Shown here piece after piece: positions 27,234 to 37,553 of a DNA stretch of 64,000 bases. The position numbers and the translations under genes are program-made. The DNA comes from Bogoriella caseilytica (lineage in GTDB: Bacteria > Actinomycetota > Actinomycetes > Actinomycetales > Actinomycetaceae), in the NCBI RefSeq assembly GCF_003752405.1, contig NZ_RKHK01000001.1:434001-498000 (forward strand), read 5' to 3'. The notes beneath the pieces are model-generated. The model searched no databases. It was not told the origin of the DNA and was given only the letters and a program-made list of their open reading frames with translations. Positions within the stretch are counted from its first letter, which is position 1, and each line of letters opens with the position of its first letter.

Positions 27234-27488
27234 CTAAGTGCTGACGGAGAACAGGTCGCCGGGCTGGCAGTCGAGCGCTTCGCACAGCGCCACGAGGGTG
27301 GTGTAGCGGATGGCCTTGGCGCGATTGTTCTTCAGCACCGAGAGGTTGGCGTAGGTGATGCCGACGCGAGCCGAGAGTTCGGTGAGAGTCATACCCCGCT
27401 CGGCGAGGACGAGATCGAGGTGGCAGACCACGCGCGGACCGCGCACGACATCGGGAAGGCCGGCGGCATCGGCGTCTGCCGTAGGCAT
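27234..27488 (-). CDS. XRE-family helix-turn-helix regulator (YozG-like)
   Basis: 84 residues. A Cro/CI-type HTH spans residues ~25-75 (LAERGMTLTELSARVGITYANLSVLKNNRAKAIRYTTL), ending in the CQPGDLF motif typical of small YozG-type regulators that accompany DUF2975 membrane proteins. ATG 27488 overlaps the stop of that partner gene by one base. It probably represses its own operon through the palindromes at 28190-28250. Confidence 0.9.
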   Translation of the reverse strand: MPTADADAAGLPDVVRGPRVVCHLDLVLAERGMTLTELSARVGITYANLSVLKNNRAKAIRYTTLVALCEALDCQPGDLFSVST

Positions 27489-28159
27489 CAGATCAGCCCT
27501 TCGAGCTCGTCCTGAGCCCTCTTGCCGGCGAGAGACACCTGGCGACCGATTTCGAGCACTGCGAGCAAGGCGAACACCAGCACGAAGGCCACCAAGGGGG
27601 TCACGAGGCTCACTCCGGAGCTCGCCTCGGCGGTGATCTGCAGGTCACGCGTGGTCATGTTCGCCCCCAGGTGCAGCGGCACGTAGTAAGCCGCAGCCGT
27701 CGCGAAGGCCACCCAGGCCAATCGGTGCAGCGCGCGCATCATGGGAGCAGCGAAAGCCTCACCCGGTACCACGTGGCGCAGCGAGAGCAGAGCGATGATG
27801 CCGCAGACGATCAAGCCGGCGATGGGAACGGCGTGGGCCAGCACGACCATGACGATGGTGCTGGTGGCCAGTGCGGATACGGGCAGGGCGACCACACCGC
27901 CGCCCACCAGCCCGGCCGACATGCCGGGGAGCGCGATCGGCGTCGCGAACTCGAGGGGCACGTGGATCTCCTGAACGGAGACCATCGTGACGAGGTTTGG
28001 TGCGATGCGCCCGGCGAAGAAAAGCACGGCGATCCCGATCCAGAGCCGGATGGCCCAGCGTCCACGGGGCCGCTCCCGGAGGTTTCTGGCCTCGGCAGCG
28101 TCGGAAACGTCCGGCGTCCGGCCGAATCGGGGCGCAGCATTTTCCGGTGGGCGAGACAT
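27488..28159 (-). CDS. DUF2975 membrane protein
   Basis: 223 residues with four membrane helices (about 37-57, 82-115 containing a Gly-rich turn, 122-145, 180-205). The pairing with a small XRE regulator is the standard genomic context of DUF2975. The start ATG 28159 has GGGAGGT just upstream; an ATG 12 codons earlier is possible. Role unknown; it may control the activity of the coupled regulator at the membrane (inference). Confidence 0.85.
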   Translation of the reverse strand: MSRPPENAAPRFGRTPDVSDAAEARNLRERPRGRWAIRLWIGIAVLFFAGRIAPNLVTMVSVQEIHVPLEFATPIALPGMSAGLVGGGVVALPVSALATSTIVMVVLAHAVPIAGLIVCGIIALLSLRHVVPGEAFAAPMMRALHRLAWVAFATAAAYYVPLHLGANMTTRDLQITAEASSGVSLVTPLVAFVLVFALLAVLEIGRQVSLAGKRAQDELEGLI

Positions 28160-28189
28160 ACGACCTCCCAGGAGGTAGTGGCGGGTGGC

Positions 28190-28250
28190 GATCATCGCCA
28201 TGTGCCGATGATCGTTATATCGGTGATCGATACTGTATCGAATTCCGATA
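28190..28250. promoter_or_regulatory. Operator array upstream of DUF2975-XRE operon
   Basis: Two palindromes. Left: GATCATCG (28190-28197), 8-bp spacer, CGATGATC (28206-28213), a perfect inverted repeat. Right: a 33-bp nested palindrome centred on 28234, TATCGG-N4-CGATAC-T-GTATCG-N4-CCGATA (28218-28250). The pentamer TATCG/CGATA thus occurs four times at 28218, 28228, 28236 and 28246. The region also covers the likely promoters of both divergent genes. Binding by the XRE protein is inferred. Confidence 0.65.
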
Positions 28251-28291
28251 CATGTCAAGGACTGGTCCGGCGGCCGGTAGATTCGGTGGTC

Positions 28292-28735
28292 ATGAGCGAC
28301 ACCGACTACCTCCCCAGCCCCAATGACTACGTCCGCAAGCACGTCGAGGAGTACGAGGCCTCGGGCGGCACGCGGGCGAACACCCTGGGCGACTCCGGAC
28401 GGCCCGTCGTCATCGTGACCACCCGGGGGCAGAAGTCCGGGAAGATCCGTAAGACGCCCCTGATGCGCGTGGAGCACGAGGGCTCCTACCTCGCCGTCGC
28501 CTCGATGGGCGGCGCACCCGAGCACCCGCAGTGGTACTACAACCTGCTGGCCGACCCCTGGTCGCGGGTTCAGGACGGACCCGAGCCCGTGGATACTCGC
28601 GCCCGGCTGATCACGGATGCTGACGAGCGTGAGGTCTGGTGGGAACGAGCCGTGGCCACTTTCCCGCCCTACGCGGAGTACCAGGACAAGACGGACCGCA
28701 TCATCCCGCTCTTCGTGCTCGAGCCGGCCAGCTAA
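28292..28735 (+). CDS. Deazaflavin (F420)-dependent nitroreductase-family protein
   Basis: 147 residues, the Ddn-like split-barrel family: VVIVTTRGQKSGKIRKTPLMRVEHEGSYLAVASMGGAPEHPQWYYNL is the hallmark core. Members reduce quinones or nitro compounds with F420H2. TAGATT at 28278-28283 is 8 nt from ATG 28292 without SD. No F420 biosynthesis gene is in the window. Confidence 0.9.
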   Translation: MSDTDYLPSPNDYVRKHVEEYEASGGTRANTLGDSGRPVVIVTTRGQKSGKIRKTPLMRVEHEGSYLAVASMGGAPEHPQWYYNLLADPWSRVQDGPEPVDTRARLITDADEREVWWERAVATFPPYAEYQDKTDRIIPLFVLEPAS

Positions 28736-28760
28736 CACCCCGACCGCGCCGCTGGGGCGC

Positions 28761-29621
28761 TCAGATCTCGGCGCGAGCGAGGCGCTTCTTCTCGGCCTCC
28801 ACGTCGAAGGTGGCCGGGGGCCACTGGGGATCGATCGCCTCCAGTGTCTCCAGCAGCAGCTCCTGCACGGCGAGCCGGGCGAACCACCGGCGGTCTGCCG
28901 GCACCACGTACCACGGCGCCGTCTCGGTGGAGGTGCGCTCGATAGCGATCTCGTAAGCGCGCAGATAGTCGTCCCACAGCTTGCGCTCGTCGATGTCTGA
29001 AGGGTCGTACTTCCAGTAGCGGTCCGGGCGGCGCAGGCGGCGCTCGAGCCGCTCGCGCTGATGCTCGGGCGAGATGTGCAGCATGACCTTGACCAGGCGC
29101 ACGCCTGAGTCAGCGAGCTCCTGCTCAAAATCTACGATGGCGCCATAGCGCCGCTCGATCTCCTCCGCCGGTGCGAGCTCGCGCACCCGACCGATCAGCA
29201 CATCCTCGTAGTGCGAGCGGTCGAAGACGCCGATCATGCCGGGCTCTGGCACGCGCGGACGCACCCGCCAGAGAAAGTCGTGGGCGAGTTCCTCCTTCGT
29301 CGGGGCGCCGAAACCGGTCAGGGTGACTCCTTGCGGATCCACGGCGCCCATCACGCGCTTGACGATGCTGCCCTTGCCGGAGGTGTCCATGCCTTGAAGC
29401 ACCAGCAACACCGACTCCTTCGCACCGCCACGAGAGTTGGCGAAGAGCCGCTCCTGGTACTCCCCCAGCTGCTCGGAGCCGGCCTTGAAGTCCCGGCGCC
29501 CCTCCTTCTTGCGCCCCTCGTAGCCCGGGGTGTCGCGGGGGTCGAGTTCTGCGAGCGAGGCCGGGGCGCGCAGGACAGTGTGGGCGTCGTCGGTCCAGTT
29601 CCGCTGGCTCTTGGCAGGCAT
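28761..29621 (-). CDS. Polyphosphate kinase 2 family protein
   Basis: 286 residues. Walker A GMDTSGKGS near residue 77, Walker B-type FDRSHYEDVLIGRV, and lid residues RRLRRPDRYWKYDPSD match the PPK2 family that transfers phosphate between polyphosphate and nucleotides. The single-domain length suggests class I or III; direction and nucleotide preference cannot be read from the sequence. ATG 29621 is chosen; ATG 29630 is possible. Confidence 0.9.
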   Translation of the reverse strand: MPAKSQRNWTDDAHTVLRAPASLAELDPRDTPGYEGRKKEGRRDFKAGSEQLGEYQERLFANSRGGAKESVLLVLQGMDTSGKGSIVKRVMGAVDPQGVTLTGFGAPTKEELAHDFLWRVRPRVPEPGMIGVFDRSHYEDVLIGRVRELAPAEEIERRYGAIVDFEQELADSGVRLVKVMLHISPEHQRERLERRLRRPDRYWKYDPSDIDERKLWDDYLRAYEIAIERTSTETAPWYVVPADRRWFARLAVQELLLETLEAIDPQWPPATFDVEAEKKRLARAEI

Positions 29622-29714
29622 GGGCCCCATTCTCACGCATCGCCACCATCGAGGAGGGCAAGCGGGCGGGCCTTCCGGCTGCGCGGGGCCACGGCACCCG
29701 GGTAAGTTCGGGTT

Positions 29715-31865
29715 GTGACCGACGCCGCACAGCCCCGCCGCTCCCGCACTGCGGGCCGCCCCCGTTCCGCCACCCCGGCCCGGGAGGCCGCGTCACCGCC
29801 CCCTGCGCGCCCCACACCAGAGCCGGCGAGCTTCGCGCCGGTGGGGCGCATCCCGGTCATCGAGGTCTCTCCCGTCATCGAGGACGGCCGTTGGCCGGCC
29901 AAGGGCACCGAGGGCGAAGCCTTCCCGGTGCGGGCCACCGTGTTCCGGGAAGGCCACGACGCCGCCGCAGCGACCGCGCACCTCATCGACCCCGACGGCC
30001 GCGAGCACTCCTGGACCCGGATGGTCGACATCGCACCCGGCCTGGATCGGCTGGAGGGATGGCTCGTCCCGGACCGCCCGGGAGACTGGTCCTTCCGGGT
30101 GGAGGCCTGGGGTGATCCCTACGCCACCTGGCGCCACGAGGCCGAGATCAAGATCCGCGCCGGCATCGACATCGACCTGGTGCTGGAGGAAGGAGCCCGG
30201 CTGCTCGAGCGCGCCGGTCGAGCGATTCGCCACGGTGACTCCCTCACTCCCACCGGGCACCGCGAGGCAGCCCAGATCCTCGACGACGTCGCCGCAGCCC
30301 TGCGTGACCCCGCCAGGCACCCCAGCGAGCGCCTGGCCCTGGGCACCGAAGGCACCGTGGCGGAGGTGCTGCGCTGCCACCCACTGCGCGAGCATCTGAG
30401 CTCCTCGGCCACCTATCCGCTCATTGTGGACCGCGAGCGCGCGCTGTTCTCCGCCTGGTACGAGATGTTCCCGCGTTCCGAAGGCGCCCAGTACGACGAG
30501 GACACCGGAACCTGGCGCTCGGGCACCCTGCGGACGGCCGCCGAGCGGCTGCCCGCGATCGCCGGCATGGGTTTCGACACGGTCTACCTCACGCCGATCC
30601 ACCCGATCGGCACCACCAACCGCAAGGGGCGCAACAACTCCCTGGTCGCTGAGGACGGCGATCCCGGGTCGCCCTACGGCATCGGTTCCGCCGATGGCGG
30701 TCACGACGCGATCCACCCCGAGCTGGGCGATGAGTCGGACTTTGCCCACTTCGTGGACCAAGCCCGCGAGCATGGCCTGGAGGTCGCGCTCGACCTGGCG
30801 CTGCAGGCCTCCCCGGACCACCCGTGGGTCACCGAACATCCGGAGTGGTTCACCACCCGCGCCGACGGCACCATCGCGTACGCGGAGAACCCGCCGAAGA
30901 AGTACCAGGACATCTACCCGCTGAACTTCGACAACGACCCCGAAGGTATCTATCAGGCCGTCAAGGCGGTCGTGGAGTGCTGGATCGAACGCGGGGTGAC
31001 GGCCTTCCGCGTGGACAACCCGCACACCAAGCCGATGGACTTCTGGCACCGGCTGCTGGCGGAGATCCGCGCGTCGAACCCGGAGGTGCTCTTCCTCTCC
31101 GAGGCCTTCACCCGTCCGGCCAGGATGCGCACTCTCGGCGCGGTGGGCTTCCACCAGTCGTACACGTACTTCACCTGGCGGCACACCAAGGAGGAGCTCG
31201 GCGACTACTTCACCGAGGTCGCCCGGGAGACCGACTCGCACCTGCGGCCCTCCTTCTGGCCCACCACCCACGACATCCTCACTCCCTACATGCAGCAGGG
31301 CGGCCGGACCGCCTTCGCTATCCGGGCGGTGCTGGCCGCCACCGGGTCACCCACGTGGGGCATCTACTCGGGCTATGAGCTCGCCGAGCACATCGCCCGG
31401 CCGGGGGCCGAGGAGCAGATCGACAACGAGAAGTACGAGTACAAGCCACGCGACTGGGCCCAGGCGGAAAGCCTGGGCATCGCCGCCCTCCTCGCCTCCT
31501 TGAACGGGATACGCCGCGCGCATCCTGCACTGCAGCGCCTGCGCGATCTGACCGTCCACCCCACCAGTGACGACGCCACGCTGGCCTTCTCCAAGCGCGT
31601 GCGGGCCGAGCACTCCCCCACCGGGCGCGAGGACACCGTCATCATCGTGGTGAGCTTGGACCCCTACGCCACCCGCGAAGGCGTGGTGCATCTGGACCTC
31701 GAAGCGCTCGGCGTGAGGGTCCCTGCGGACTACGACGGCCACTCGTCGGTGATCGAGGTGGTGGACGAGCTGGACGGTCAGCACTACTCCTGGGGCGCGG
31801 TGCCCTTCGTGCGGCTGAGCCCGGCCCGCGTCGCCCACATCCTGCACGTGAGAGGTACCCGATGA
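29715..31865 (+). CDS. glgE: Alpha-1,4-glucan:maltose-1-phosphate maltosyltransferase
   Basis: 716 residues, GH13_3 family. Catalytic residues by motif: nucleophile Asp434 ([11 protein letters not shown]), acid/base Glu463 ([10 protein letters not shown]), and Asp520 (TTHDIL), with the same spacing as the mycobacterial enzyme. Other markers: [20 protein letters not shown]. It extends alpha-1,4-glucans with maltose-1-phosphate in the cytoplasm. The N-terminal 45 residues are Pro/Ala/Arg-rich. GTG 29715 has TAAGTT 6 nt upstream and no SD. Overlaps glgB (ATGA). TreS and Pep2, which make the substrate, are not in the window. Confidence 0.96.
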   Translation: MTDAAQPRRSRTAGRPRSATPAREAASPPPARPTPEPASFAPVGRIPVIEVSPVIEDGRWPAKGTEGEAFPVRATVFREGHDAAAATAHLIDPDGREHSWTRMVDIAPGLDRLEGWLVPDRPGDWSFRVEAWGDPYATWRHEAEIKIRAGIDIDLVLEEGARLLERAGRAIRHGDSLTPTGHREAAQILDDVAAALRDPARHPSERLALGTEGTVAEVLRCHPLREHLSSSATYPLIVDRERALFSAWYEMFPRSEGAQYDEDTGTWRSGTLRTAAERLPAIAGMGFDTVYLTPIHPIGTTNRKGRNNSLVAEDGDPGSPYGIGSADGGHDAIHPELGDESDFAHFVDQAREHGLEVALDLALQASPDHPWVTEHPEWFTTRADGTIAYAENPPKKYQDIYPLNFDNDPEGIYQAVKAVVECWIERGVTAFRVDNPHTKPMDFWHRLLAEIRASNPEVLFLSEAFTRPARMRTLGAVGFHQSYTYFTWRHTKEELGDYFTEVARETDSHLRPSFWPTTHDILTPYMQQGGRTAFAIRAVLAATGSPTWGIYSGYELAEHIARPGAEEQIDNEKYEYKPRDWAQAESLGIAALLASLNGIRRAHPALQRLRDLTVHPTSDDATLAFSKRVRAEHSPTGREDTVIIVVSLDPYATREGVVHLDLEALGVRVPADYDGHSSVIEVVDELDGQHYSWGAVPFVRLSPARVAHILHVRGTR

Positions 31866-34168
31866 GTTCCCAGCCAGCGACAGAGCCACTGAGCATCGAC
31901 CCGATCCTGCTGGAGGCCGTGGCCCGCGGCGAGCACCACGACCCTCACACGGTGCTCGGTTCTCACCCGCATCCCGACGGGCGCAGCGTGACTGTCCGCG
32001 TGATGCGCCATCTTGCGGACGCGGTCGTGATCGTGACAGCTGACGGTCGCCGCATCGAGGCACAGCACGAACGCGGCGGTCTCTGGGCGGCCGTCGTCCC
32101 CCTCACCGAGGCACCGGCAGACTTCGTGACCAATTCCGCGGGCCAGACGGACAGCGTGGCCACGCCGCGCCCCGCGCTGCCTGTCTACCAGGTCGAGGCA
32201 ACCTACGGCGAGCAGACCGTGCTCACCGAGGACGCCTACCGCTTCTGGCCCACCCTCGGTGATCTCGACCTGCACCTGATCTCCGAGGGACGTCACGAAC
32301 GGCTCTGGGAGGCGCTCGGCGCGCGCGTGCTCACCCACGGCGAAGACGCCGAGGGCGCGCCGGTGGCGGGCACCGCCTTCACGGTGTGGGCCCCGAATGC
32401 CCGAGCAGTGCGCGTGGCAGGGGACTTCAATGCCTGGGACTCCCGGGGCGCCGCCATGCGGACGCTCGGTTCGGCTGGGGTCTGGGAGATCTTCCTGCCC
32501 GGCGTGGGCCCGGGGGCTCGCTACAAGTTCGACGTGGTGAGCAGTTCCGGCGAGCACACCCTCAAGGCCGATCCGATGGCGCGCCGCAGCGAGGTCCCTC
32601 CGGCGACGGCCTCCATCGTGGAGGAGAGCCACTACTCCTGGGACGACGGCCAGTGGCTGCGGGCGCGGTCGGCGAGCGACCCGCACAGCGGGCCGATGAG
32701 CATCTACGAGGTGCACCTGGGTTCCTGGCGGCCCGGCCTGAGCTATGCGGAGATGGCCGAACAGCTCGTGGAGTACGTGCGCGAGCACCACTTCACCCAC
32801 GTCGAGTTCCTGCCCGTAGCCGAGCATCCCTTCGGCGGGTCGTGGGGGTACCAGGTGAGCTCCTACTACGCACCGACGGCCCGTTTCGGGACCCCGGACC
32901 AGTTGCGCCACCTGATCGACACCCTGCATCAGGCCGGCATCGGCGTGCTGCTGGACTGGGTGCCAGCGCACTTCCCCAAGGACGCCTGGGCGCTGGCCCG
33001 ATTCGACGGCACCGCCCTCTACGAACACCCCGACCCCCGGCGCGGGGAACACCAGGACTGGGGCACCCTGGTCTTCGACTTCGGCCGGCGAGAGGTGCGC
33101 AACTTCCTCGTAGCCAACGCGCTGTACTGGCTCGAGGAGTTCCACATCGACGGGCTCCGGGTCGATGCGGTGGCCTCCATGCTGTATCTGGATTACTCCC
33201 GCGAGGACGGCCAGTGGGAACCCAACATCTATGGCGGGCGGGAGAACCTCGAAGCGATCTCCTTCCTCCAGGAGGTCAACGCCACTGCGTACCGGCGCAA
33301 CCCCGGCATCGTGATGATCGCCGAGGAATCCACCTCCTACCCGGGCGTGACCGCACCCACCTCCGCCGGTGGGCTGGGTTTCGGCCTGAAGTGGAACATG
33401 GGATGGATGAACGACACGCTGAACTACGTCCAGCGGGAGCCGATCCACCGCCGCTACCACCACGGGGAACTGACCTTCTCCCTGGTCTACGCCTTCTCCG
33501 AGCAGTTCCTTCTGCCCATCAGCCACGACGAGGTCGTGCACGGCAAGGGCTCGCTCTATGACCGCATGCCCGGCGATGCGTGGAACCGGCTGGCCGGAGT
33601 GCGCGCCCTGCTGGCGTACCAGTGGTCCCACCCGGGCAAGCAACTGTTGTTCATGGGGCAGGAGTTCGCCCAGATCGCCGAGTGGAGCGAGGGACAAGGG
33701 CTCGACTGGTGGCACCTCGACGACCCGGCCCACGTCGGCATCTCCCAGCTGGTCAGCCGATTGAACGAGGTCTACCGGGAACGCCCGGCGCTGTGGCAGC
33801 GGGACTTCACCCCGGACGGCTTCACGTGGCTCGAGGCCTCCGACGGCGACCGGAACCTGCTCGCCTACCTCCGCTGGGGCGCCGATCAGGGCGCATCACA
33901 CGGTGCACATGACGCCCACGCGGGCGATGTCGACGTGCTTGCCGCGATCGTGAACTTCGCCGGAGTCCCCCACGAGAACTATCGGGTAGGTCTGCCCCGC
34001 GCCGGCCGATGGCTCGAGGTCCTCAACTCGGATTCGCATGCGTACGGCGGCTCGGGAGTCGGGAACCTGGGCAGCGTGGAGGCCGAGGACGTCCCCTGGC
34101 AGGGACAGCCCGCCTCCGCCGTGCTCCACGTACCGCCCATGGGAGCGCTGTGGCTGACACCGTCCTGA
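31862..34168 (+). CDS. glgB: 1,4-alpha-glucan branching enzyme
   Basis: 768 residues with two N-terminal CBM48/E-set domains and a GH13 barrel. Catalytic Asp435 ([16 protein letters not shown]), Glu488 ([11 protein letters not shown]) and Asp556 ([12 protein letters not shown]). It introduces alpha-1,6 branches into the glucan made by GlgE; the two genes overlap by ATGA and form one operon. Confidence 0.97.
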   Translation: MSSQPATEPLSIDPILLEAVARGEHHDPHTVLGSHPHPDGRSVTVRVMRHLADAVVIVTADGRRIEAQHERGGLWAAVVPLTEAPADFVTNSAGQTDSVATPRPALPVYQVEATYGEQTVLTEDAYRFWPTLGDLDLHLISEGRHERLWEALGARVLTHGEDAEGAPVAGTAFTVWAPNARAVRVAGDFNAWDSRGAAMRTLGSAGVWEIFLPGVGPGARYKFDVVSSSGEHTLKADPMARRSEVPPATASIVEESHYSWDDGQWLRARSASDPHSGPMSIYEVHLGSWRPGLSYAEMAEQLVEYVREHHFTHVEFLPVAEHPFGGSWGYQVSSYYAPTARFGTPDQLRHLIDTLHQAGIGVLLDWVPAHFPKDAWALARFDGTALYEHPDPRRGEHQDWGTLVFDFGRREVRNFLVANALYWLEEFHIDGLRVDAVASMLYLDYSREDGQWEPNIYGGRENLEAISFLQEVNATAYRRNPGIVMIAEESTSYPGVTAPTSAGGLGFGLKWNMGWMNDTLNYVQREPIHRRYHHGELTFSLVYAFSEQFLLPISHDEVVHGKGSLYDRMPGDAWNRLAGVRALLAYQWSHPGKQLLFMGQEFAQIAEWSEGQGLDWWHLDDPAHVGISQLVSRLNEVYRERPALWQRDFTPDGFTWLEASDGDRNLLAYLRWGADQGASHGAHDAHAGDVDVLAAIVNFAGVPHENYRVGLPRAGRWLEVLNSDSHAYGGSGVGNLGSVEAEDVPWQGQPASAVLHVPPMGALWLTPS

Positions 34169-34180
34169 GCTAATCCTGCT

Positions 34181-34217
34181 GCCGGCCCCGGGCCGCATAT
34201 CCTGCGACCGGGCCGGC
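34181..34217. terminator. Hairpin between glgB and the convergent YbbN-like gene
   Basis: Perfect 8-bp GC stem GCCGGCCC (34181-34188) with GGGCCGGC (34210-34217) around a 21-nt loop. No U-run. Placed between two convergent genes, so it may stop transcription from both sides. Confidence 0.4.
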
Positions 34218-34223
34218 GCGGGC

Positions 34224-35216
34224 CTAGAACAACGCGGAGGCCAGCAACTTCCGGGCTCGGGCGACCTCGGGATGTGAGGGACCGGCGATACCGAAGAACG
34301 CCACCAGCCTGATCCGTACGTGCTCACGTTCGTCTCCGGCGGTCGCGCGGATCACGGCCAGCAGCCGATCGAATGCGGGACCGAACTGCCCGGAGGCTGC
34401 CTCGATGTCGGCGGCGGCGAGCTGGGCGTCGACGTCCTGCGGTCCGGCGCTCTCAGCGGCCGCCAGCGCGGTGTCCGCATCGTACTGCTGAGCGCGCCGG
34501 ATCAGACGAACCTGTTCGCGGGCGGCCTCGGCTTCGCTGTCGCCGGGATTGTCCTTCAGTGCGCGGGTGTAGGCGTCCTCGGCGCCGTCGAGGTCGCCGC
34601 GCTCGATGGCGGCCATCGCCTCGGCGTGCAGCGGCGGGAGTTCTGGCTCGCTCGGGGCAGGCTCGTCGCTGTCGGGCACGCTCGCGGTGCCGGTCACCCC
34701 TGACTGCGCGGCGAGGCGCAACACCTCGTCGAACACCTGGCGCACCTGCTCCTCGGGGTAGGCGCCCTGGAAGAGCGGGGCGGGCCGTCCGCCGAGCACG
34801 GCCACCACGGTGGGCAGAGCCTGGACCTGCAGTGCCTGCGCGATCTGCGGATTCGCGTCCGCGTCGATGTGGGCCAGGCGGAACCGACCGGCGTACTCGT
34901 GGGTGAGCTTCTCCAGCACCGGGGTGAGCTGCGCGGAGGCATCGGAGCGGGCGGAGGTGATGTTCAGGATGAGCGGGACCTCCGCCGAGCCCTGCACCAC
35001 CTCGGCGAAGTTGGCCTCGCTCACCTCCAGGATCAGCCCGTCGCCGCCCTCGCTCGGAGTAGTGCCACTGGCCGGCCCGGACGCACCGGGGCGCGAGGCA
35101 GGCCCGTCAGGGCGCCGGTTCGCGAGACCGGAGAGGTCAACGGCTCCATGGAGATTGAGGTTCTGCGGCGCTGGTGCACCGCGCCGTCCTGGAGGTCCTG
35201 CCGTGGGCTGGCTCAT
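34224..35216 (-). CDS. Thioredoxin-fold / TPR protein (YbbN/CnoX-like)
   Basis: 330 residues. After a ~60-residue Pro/Gly-rich N-terminus comes a thioredoxin-fold domain (LILNITSARSDASAQLTPVLEKL, LPTVVAVLGGRPAPLFQG) in which the CXXC active site is replaced by SARSD, then TPR-like helices (AMAAIERGDLDGAEDAYTRAL) to the C-terminus. This is the layout of CnoX/YbbN, a chaperone-holdase partner of GroEL. ATG 35228 is an alternative start. Stands alone. Confidence 0.87.
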   Translation of the reverse strand: MSQPTAGPPGRRGAPAPQNLNLHGAVDLSGLANRRPDGPASRPGASGPASGTTPSEGGDGLILEVSEANFAEVVQGSAEVPLILNITSARSDASAQLTPVLEKLTHEYAGRFRLAHIDADANPQIAQALQVQALPTVVAVLGGRPAPLFQGAYPEEQVRQVFDEVLRLAAQSGVTGTASVPDSDEPAPSEPELPPLHAEAMAAIERGDLDGAEDAYTRALKDNPGDSEAEAAREQVRLIRRAQQYDADTALAAAESAGPQDVDAQLAAADIEAASGQFGPAFDRLLAVIRATAGDEREHVRIRLVAFFGIAGPSHPEVARARKLLASALF

Positions 35217-35271
35217 CGCTGACGTCATCCTTCGTTCGACTCGGCTGTCCGGCGTGAAAGCCTACCGGCGT

Positions 35272-36303
35272 TCAGCCTTGGGCGGCGTCGTCCGCGTCCT
35301 CACCGTCGTCCCGGCGGACCTCGACCAGGACGTCGCTGGCGCCGAGCGGCACGATCGCGGAGTCCTCCGCGTCGGCTGCGGGCACATGGAAAGCCATCGT
35401 GGTGTCGAAGACCGCCTGCATCTGGAACGTCACGGACGTGTCGTCGGCGAGGTAGTCGAAGATGCCGGACAGCTCCAGGTCGCCGGGCTCGTCGGTGCGG
35501 TCCACCGAGAGCACCCAGCGGAACTGGCCCACCACGATGGCGCCGCCGTCTGCGGTCTCCACCGAGCGGGGGTCCACATTGAGCTTGCGGGCCAAGGTCC
35601 CCACGGTCGCCGACTCCCCGGCGGCCTCCTGCAGATCCTCGACCTGATCGCGAACGGCCAGCTCGAGGTAGGGGTCGTCGGCGAAGTCACTGGCAAATTC
35701 CGAGTCCGGGTCCGCCACCACGTGTGCGTAGCGCTCGAGGACCTCCTCGGGTGTGGCCACGAGATCGCCGGCGTCGGCGGCGACGCTCGGGGAACCCACC
35801 TCCGGGCGCGCCATGGCGGGGTACTCCACACCGGGGAAGAGGGTGGTGAATCCCCAGAGCGCGTACGGGCTGTGCACGTCGTCCTGAGTCAAGGTGAGCA
35901 GCAGCGGGAGGTTCTCTTCCTCGGGGATCTCCGTGATCACCATGGCGTTGCGCGGCCAGTCCTCGGAGATCCCGGTGGCGGCCAGGCTCGCCGTGGTGTC
36001 GATGGCCGTGGGTTCGACCTCACCGTCACTGGCCTCGACGAGCCGATACTCCCGCGTACGGGTCTCCCGCGCAGGGCCGATCACCCGGTCGCCGAGAAGC
36101 TCGGGATCCAGCTCGGCGTCGGCCGCGTCCAGGGACTCGCCGATCTCTTCCAGGATGGTGGACAAGCGTGCCGAGTCCAGCGCCGGGGGCGCGGTCTCGG
36201 GCACCTCGTCGGGAGCCGGCTGCGGCGGCTCGGCGGAGCCGCATGAGGCGAGTATCGACGCCGCGAGGAGCGCGCTGGCGCCGGAGAGGAGGCGGCGTCT
36301 CAT
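35272..36303 (-). CDS. Lipoprotein of unknown function
   Basis: 343 residues. Signal peptide with lipobox LASC (Cys21), a Pro/Glu-rich linker, then a soluble domain containing REYRLVEASDGEVEPTAI and a C-terminal beta-rich region. No family recognised. ATG 36303 overlaps the stop of the preceding membrane-protein gene (ATGA), so both products probably act together at the outer membrane face of the cell membrane. Confidence 0.8.
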   Translation of the reverse strand: MRRRLLSGASALLAASILASCGSAEPPQPAPDEVPETAPPALDSARLSTILEEIGESLDAADAELDPELLGDRVIGPARETRTREYRLVEASDGEVEPTAIDTTASLAATGISEDWPRNAMVITEIPEEENLPLLLTLTQDDVHSPYALWGFTTLFPGVEYPAMARPEVGSPSVAADAGDLVATPEEVLERYAHVVADPDSEFASDFADDPYLELAVRDQVEDLQEAAGESATVGTLARKLNVDPRSVETADGGAIVVGQFRWVLSVDRTDEPGDLELSGIFDYLADDTSVTFQMQAVFDTTMAFHVPAADAEDSAIVPLGASDVLVEVRRDDGEDADDAAQG

Positions 36304-37553
36304 GGGGTCTCCTTCCCCTCGGAGGACTGGTCGTCGTCATGCTGCGCGCCGGTGGACTGCCATCGTGGCGTCACTGCGGCAGAGCCCGTGCTGGCGGGGC
36401 CCAGTCCCCAGGCGGAGCGCCAGCCCGAGCCGTCCGCGCCGCGGCTGCGTGCTTGCCGGCGCGTGATCGGAGCCGGCTCAGCGTCGGGCTGAACTGTCTC
36501 GACCGAGGGCGTGGCCGGTTCGTCGGCGGACTCCGCGCGGCCAGGCGCGGAGGCAGCGCCGGCAGGCGCAGTGGTGACGGATTGTTCGGCGGCGGGCTGT
36601 TCAGATGCCGCGGGCGCCTCCCCGGCGTACTCGGCCAGCTCGTCCTTGGCGGCCTCGGAGCCCTCGGCGGGCATCTCGCGGCTGCGACGGCGGGCGCGAC
36701 GGCTTCGTGGCCGTTCGTCCAGAGCCGAGGCGCCCTCGCGCTCGGGAGCCACCTCGGGAGCCGCGGCTGCGGTGCCGAGAGGCGGTCCATCCTCATCGCG
36801 AATCGCGGTGAACACCGCAGTCTCATCTGCGCGAGCGTCCATCAGTGCCCGGCGACGCTCAGCGCGACGGCGGCGACGGCGGTCGCGGGCCATGATGCCG
36901 ATCAGCCACGCCACTCCGAGGCAGAGCAGCAGCAGGCCGAGGGCGAGCCCGGGCAGCAAGTAGGGCGTCGAGACCTCGACGTCCCAGGTGAACTCGAGAT
37001 CGGGAGCGGGTTCGGAGCCGTCGGTGGCCACCAGCATGGCCCAGCGGCCCGGGCGCTCCTCCCAGGTGAAGTCCACCGAGCCCGTCCCGCTCTCCTGGTG
37101 GATCCACAGATCCGAGACCGCCGGATCGGGGAGACCGGCCGTGCTCTGCTCGGCGTCGTCCTCGGTGGCCTCGCCCTCGTCCTGCGCGCCCTCGTCGCCC
37201 TCCGCAGCAGGAGCCGGCTCACCCGGGACCTCGGTGACCTCGAATTCTTCCCAGGAGGCGAAGCCCGTCACGCGCAGGTGATCTGCCGGTTCCGCCCAGG
37301 CCTCGACGTCCTCGGGCACGCCGAAAGCCACGACCACTGGCTCGTCGGCGCCGGCGGTCGCGCGGACCTGCACCTCGGACCCAATGGCTTCGAGGACACC
37401 AGGTGAGGTGATGACCACAGGCACATCAGGGCGGGAGGGCAGGGTGATGGTGGCAGTGTCGTCCGGTCGCCAGATCGTCGCTGAGGCGGTGCCCGCCGCC
37501 GCAGCGGCGAGACCGAGCACGATCAGCGTGACGGCAAGAATCCGTCGTATCAC
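36300..37553 (-). CDS. Membrane protein with cleavable-looking N-terminus and long charged tail
   Basis: 417 residues from GTG 37553. N-terminal hydrophobic segment (residues 5-26), an extracytoplasmic beta-rich domain to about residue 205 with an acidic stretch near 130-150, one membrane helix (YLLPGLALGLLLLCLGVAWLIGIM, near 215-238), then a cytosolic tail beginning RDRRRRRRAERRR and continuing low-complexity to the end. Not recognised. Coupled to the lipoprotein gene downstream. A longer frame reaches 37604 but the GTG puts the signal at the N-terminus. Confidence 0.75.
   Translation of the reverse strand: MIRRILAVTLIVLGLAAAAAGTASATIWRPDDTATITLPSRPDVPVVITSPGVLEAIGSEVQVRATAGADEPVVVAFGVPEDVEAWAEPADHLRVTGFASWEEFEVTEVPGEPAPAAEGDEGAQDEGEATEDDAEQSTAGLPDPAVSDLWIHQESGTGSVDFTWEERPGRWAMLVATDGSEPAPDLEFTWDVEVSTPYLLPGLALGLLLLCLGVAWLIGIMARDRRRRRRAERRRALMDARADETAVFTAIRDEDGPPLGTAAAAPEVAPEREGASALDERPRSRRARRRSREMPAEGSEAAKDELAEYAGEAPAASEQPAAEQSVTTAPAGAASAPGRAESADEPATPSVETVQPDAEPAPITRRQARSRGADGSGWRSAWGLGPASTGSAAVTPRWQSTGAQHDDDQSSEGKETP

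Noticed and set aside
27488-28159. Possible rhomboid or sensor histidine role for the four-helix protein
   Set aside because: No catalytic Ser/His or kinase motifs; the XRE partner identifies it as DUF2975.
28160-29128. Apparent N-terminal extension of the DUF2975 frame by over 300 residues
   Set aside because: It crosses the operator and the opposite-strand nitroreductase gene; the SD and membrane topology place the start at 28159.
29715-31865. Alternative call of glgE as a generic alpha-amylase or trehalose synthase
   Set aside because: The N-terminal domains, RVDNPHTKP motif and coupling to glgB are specific for maltosyltransferase.
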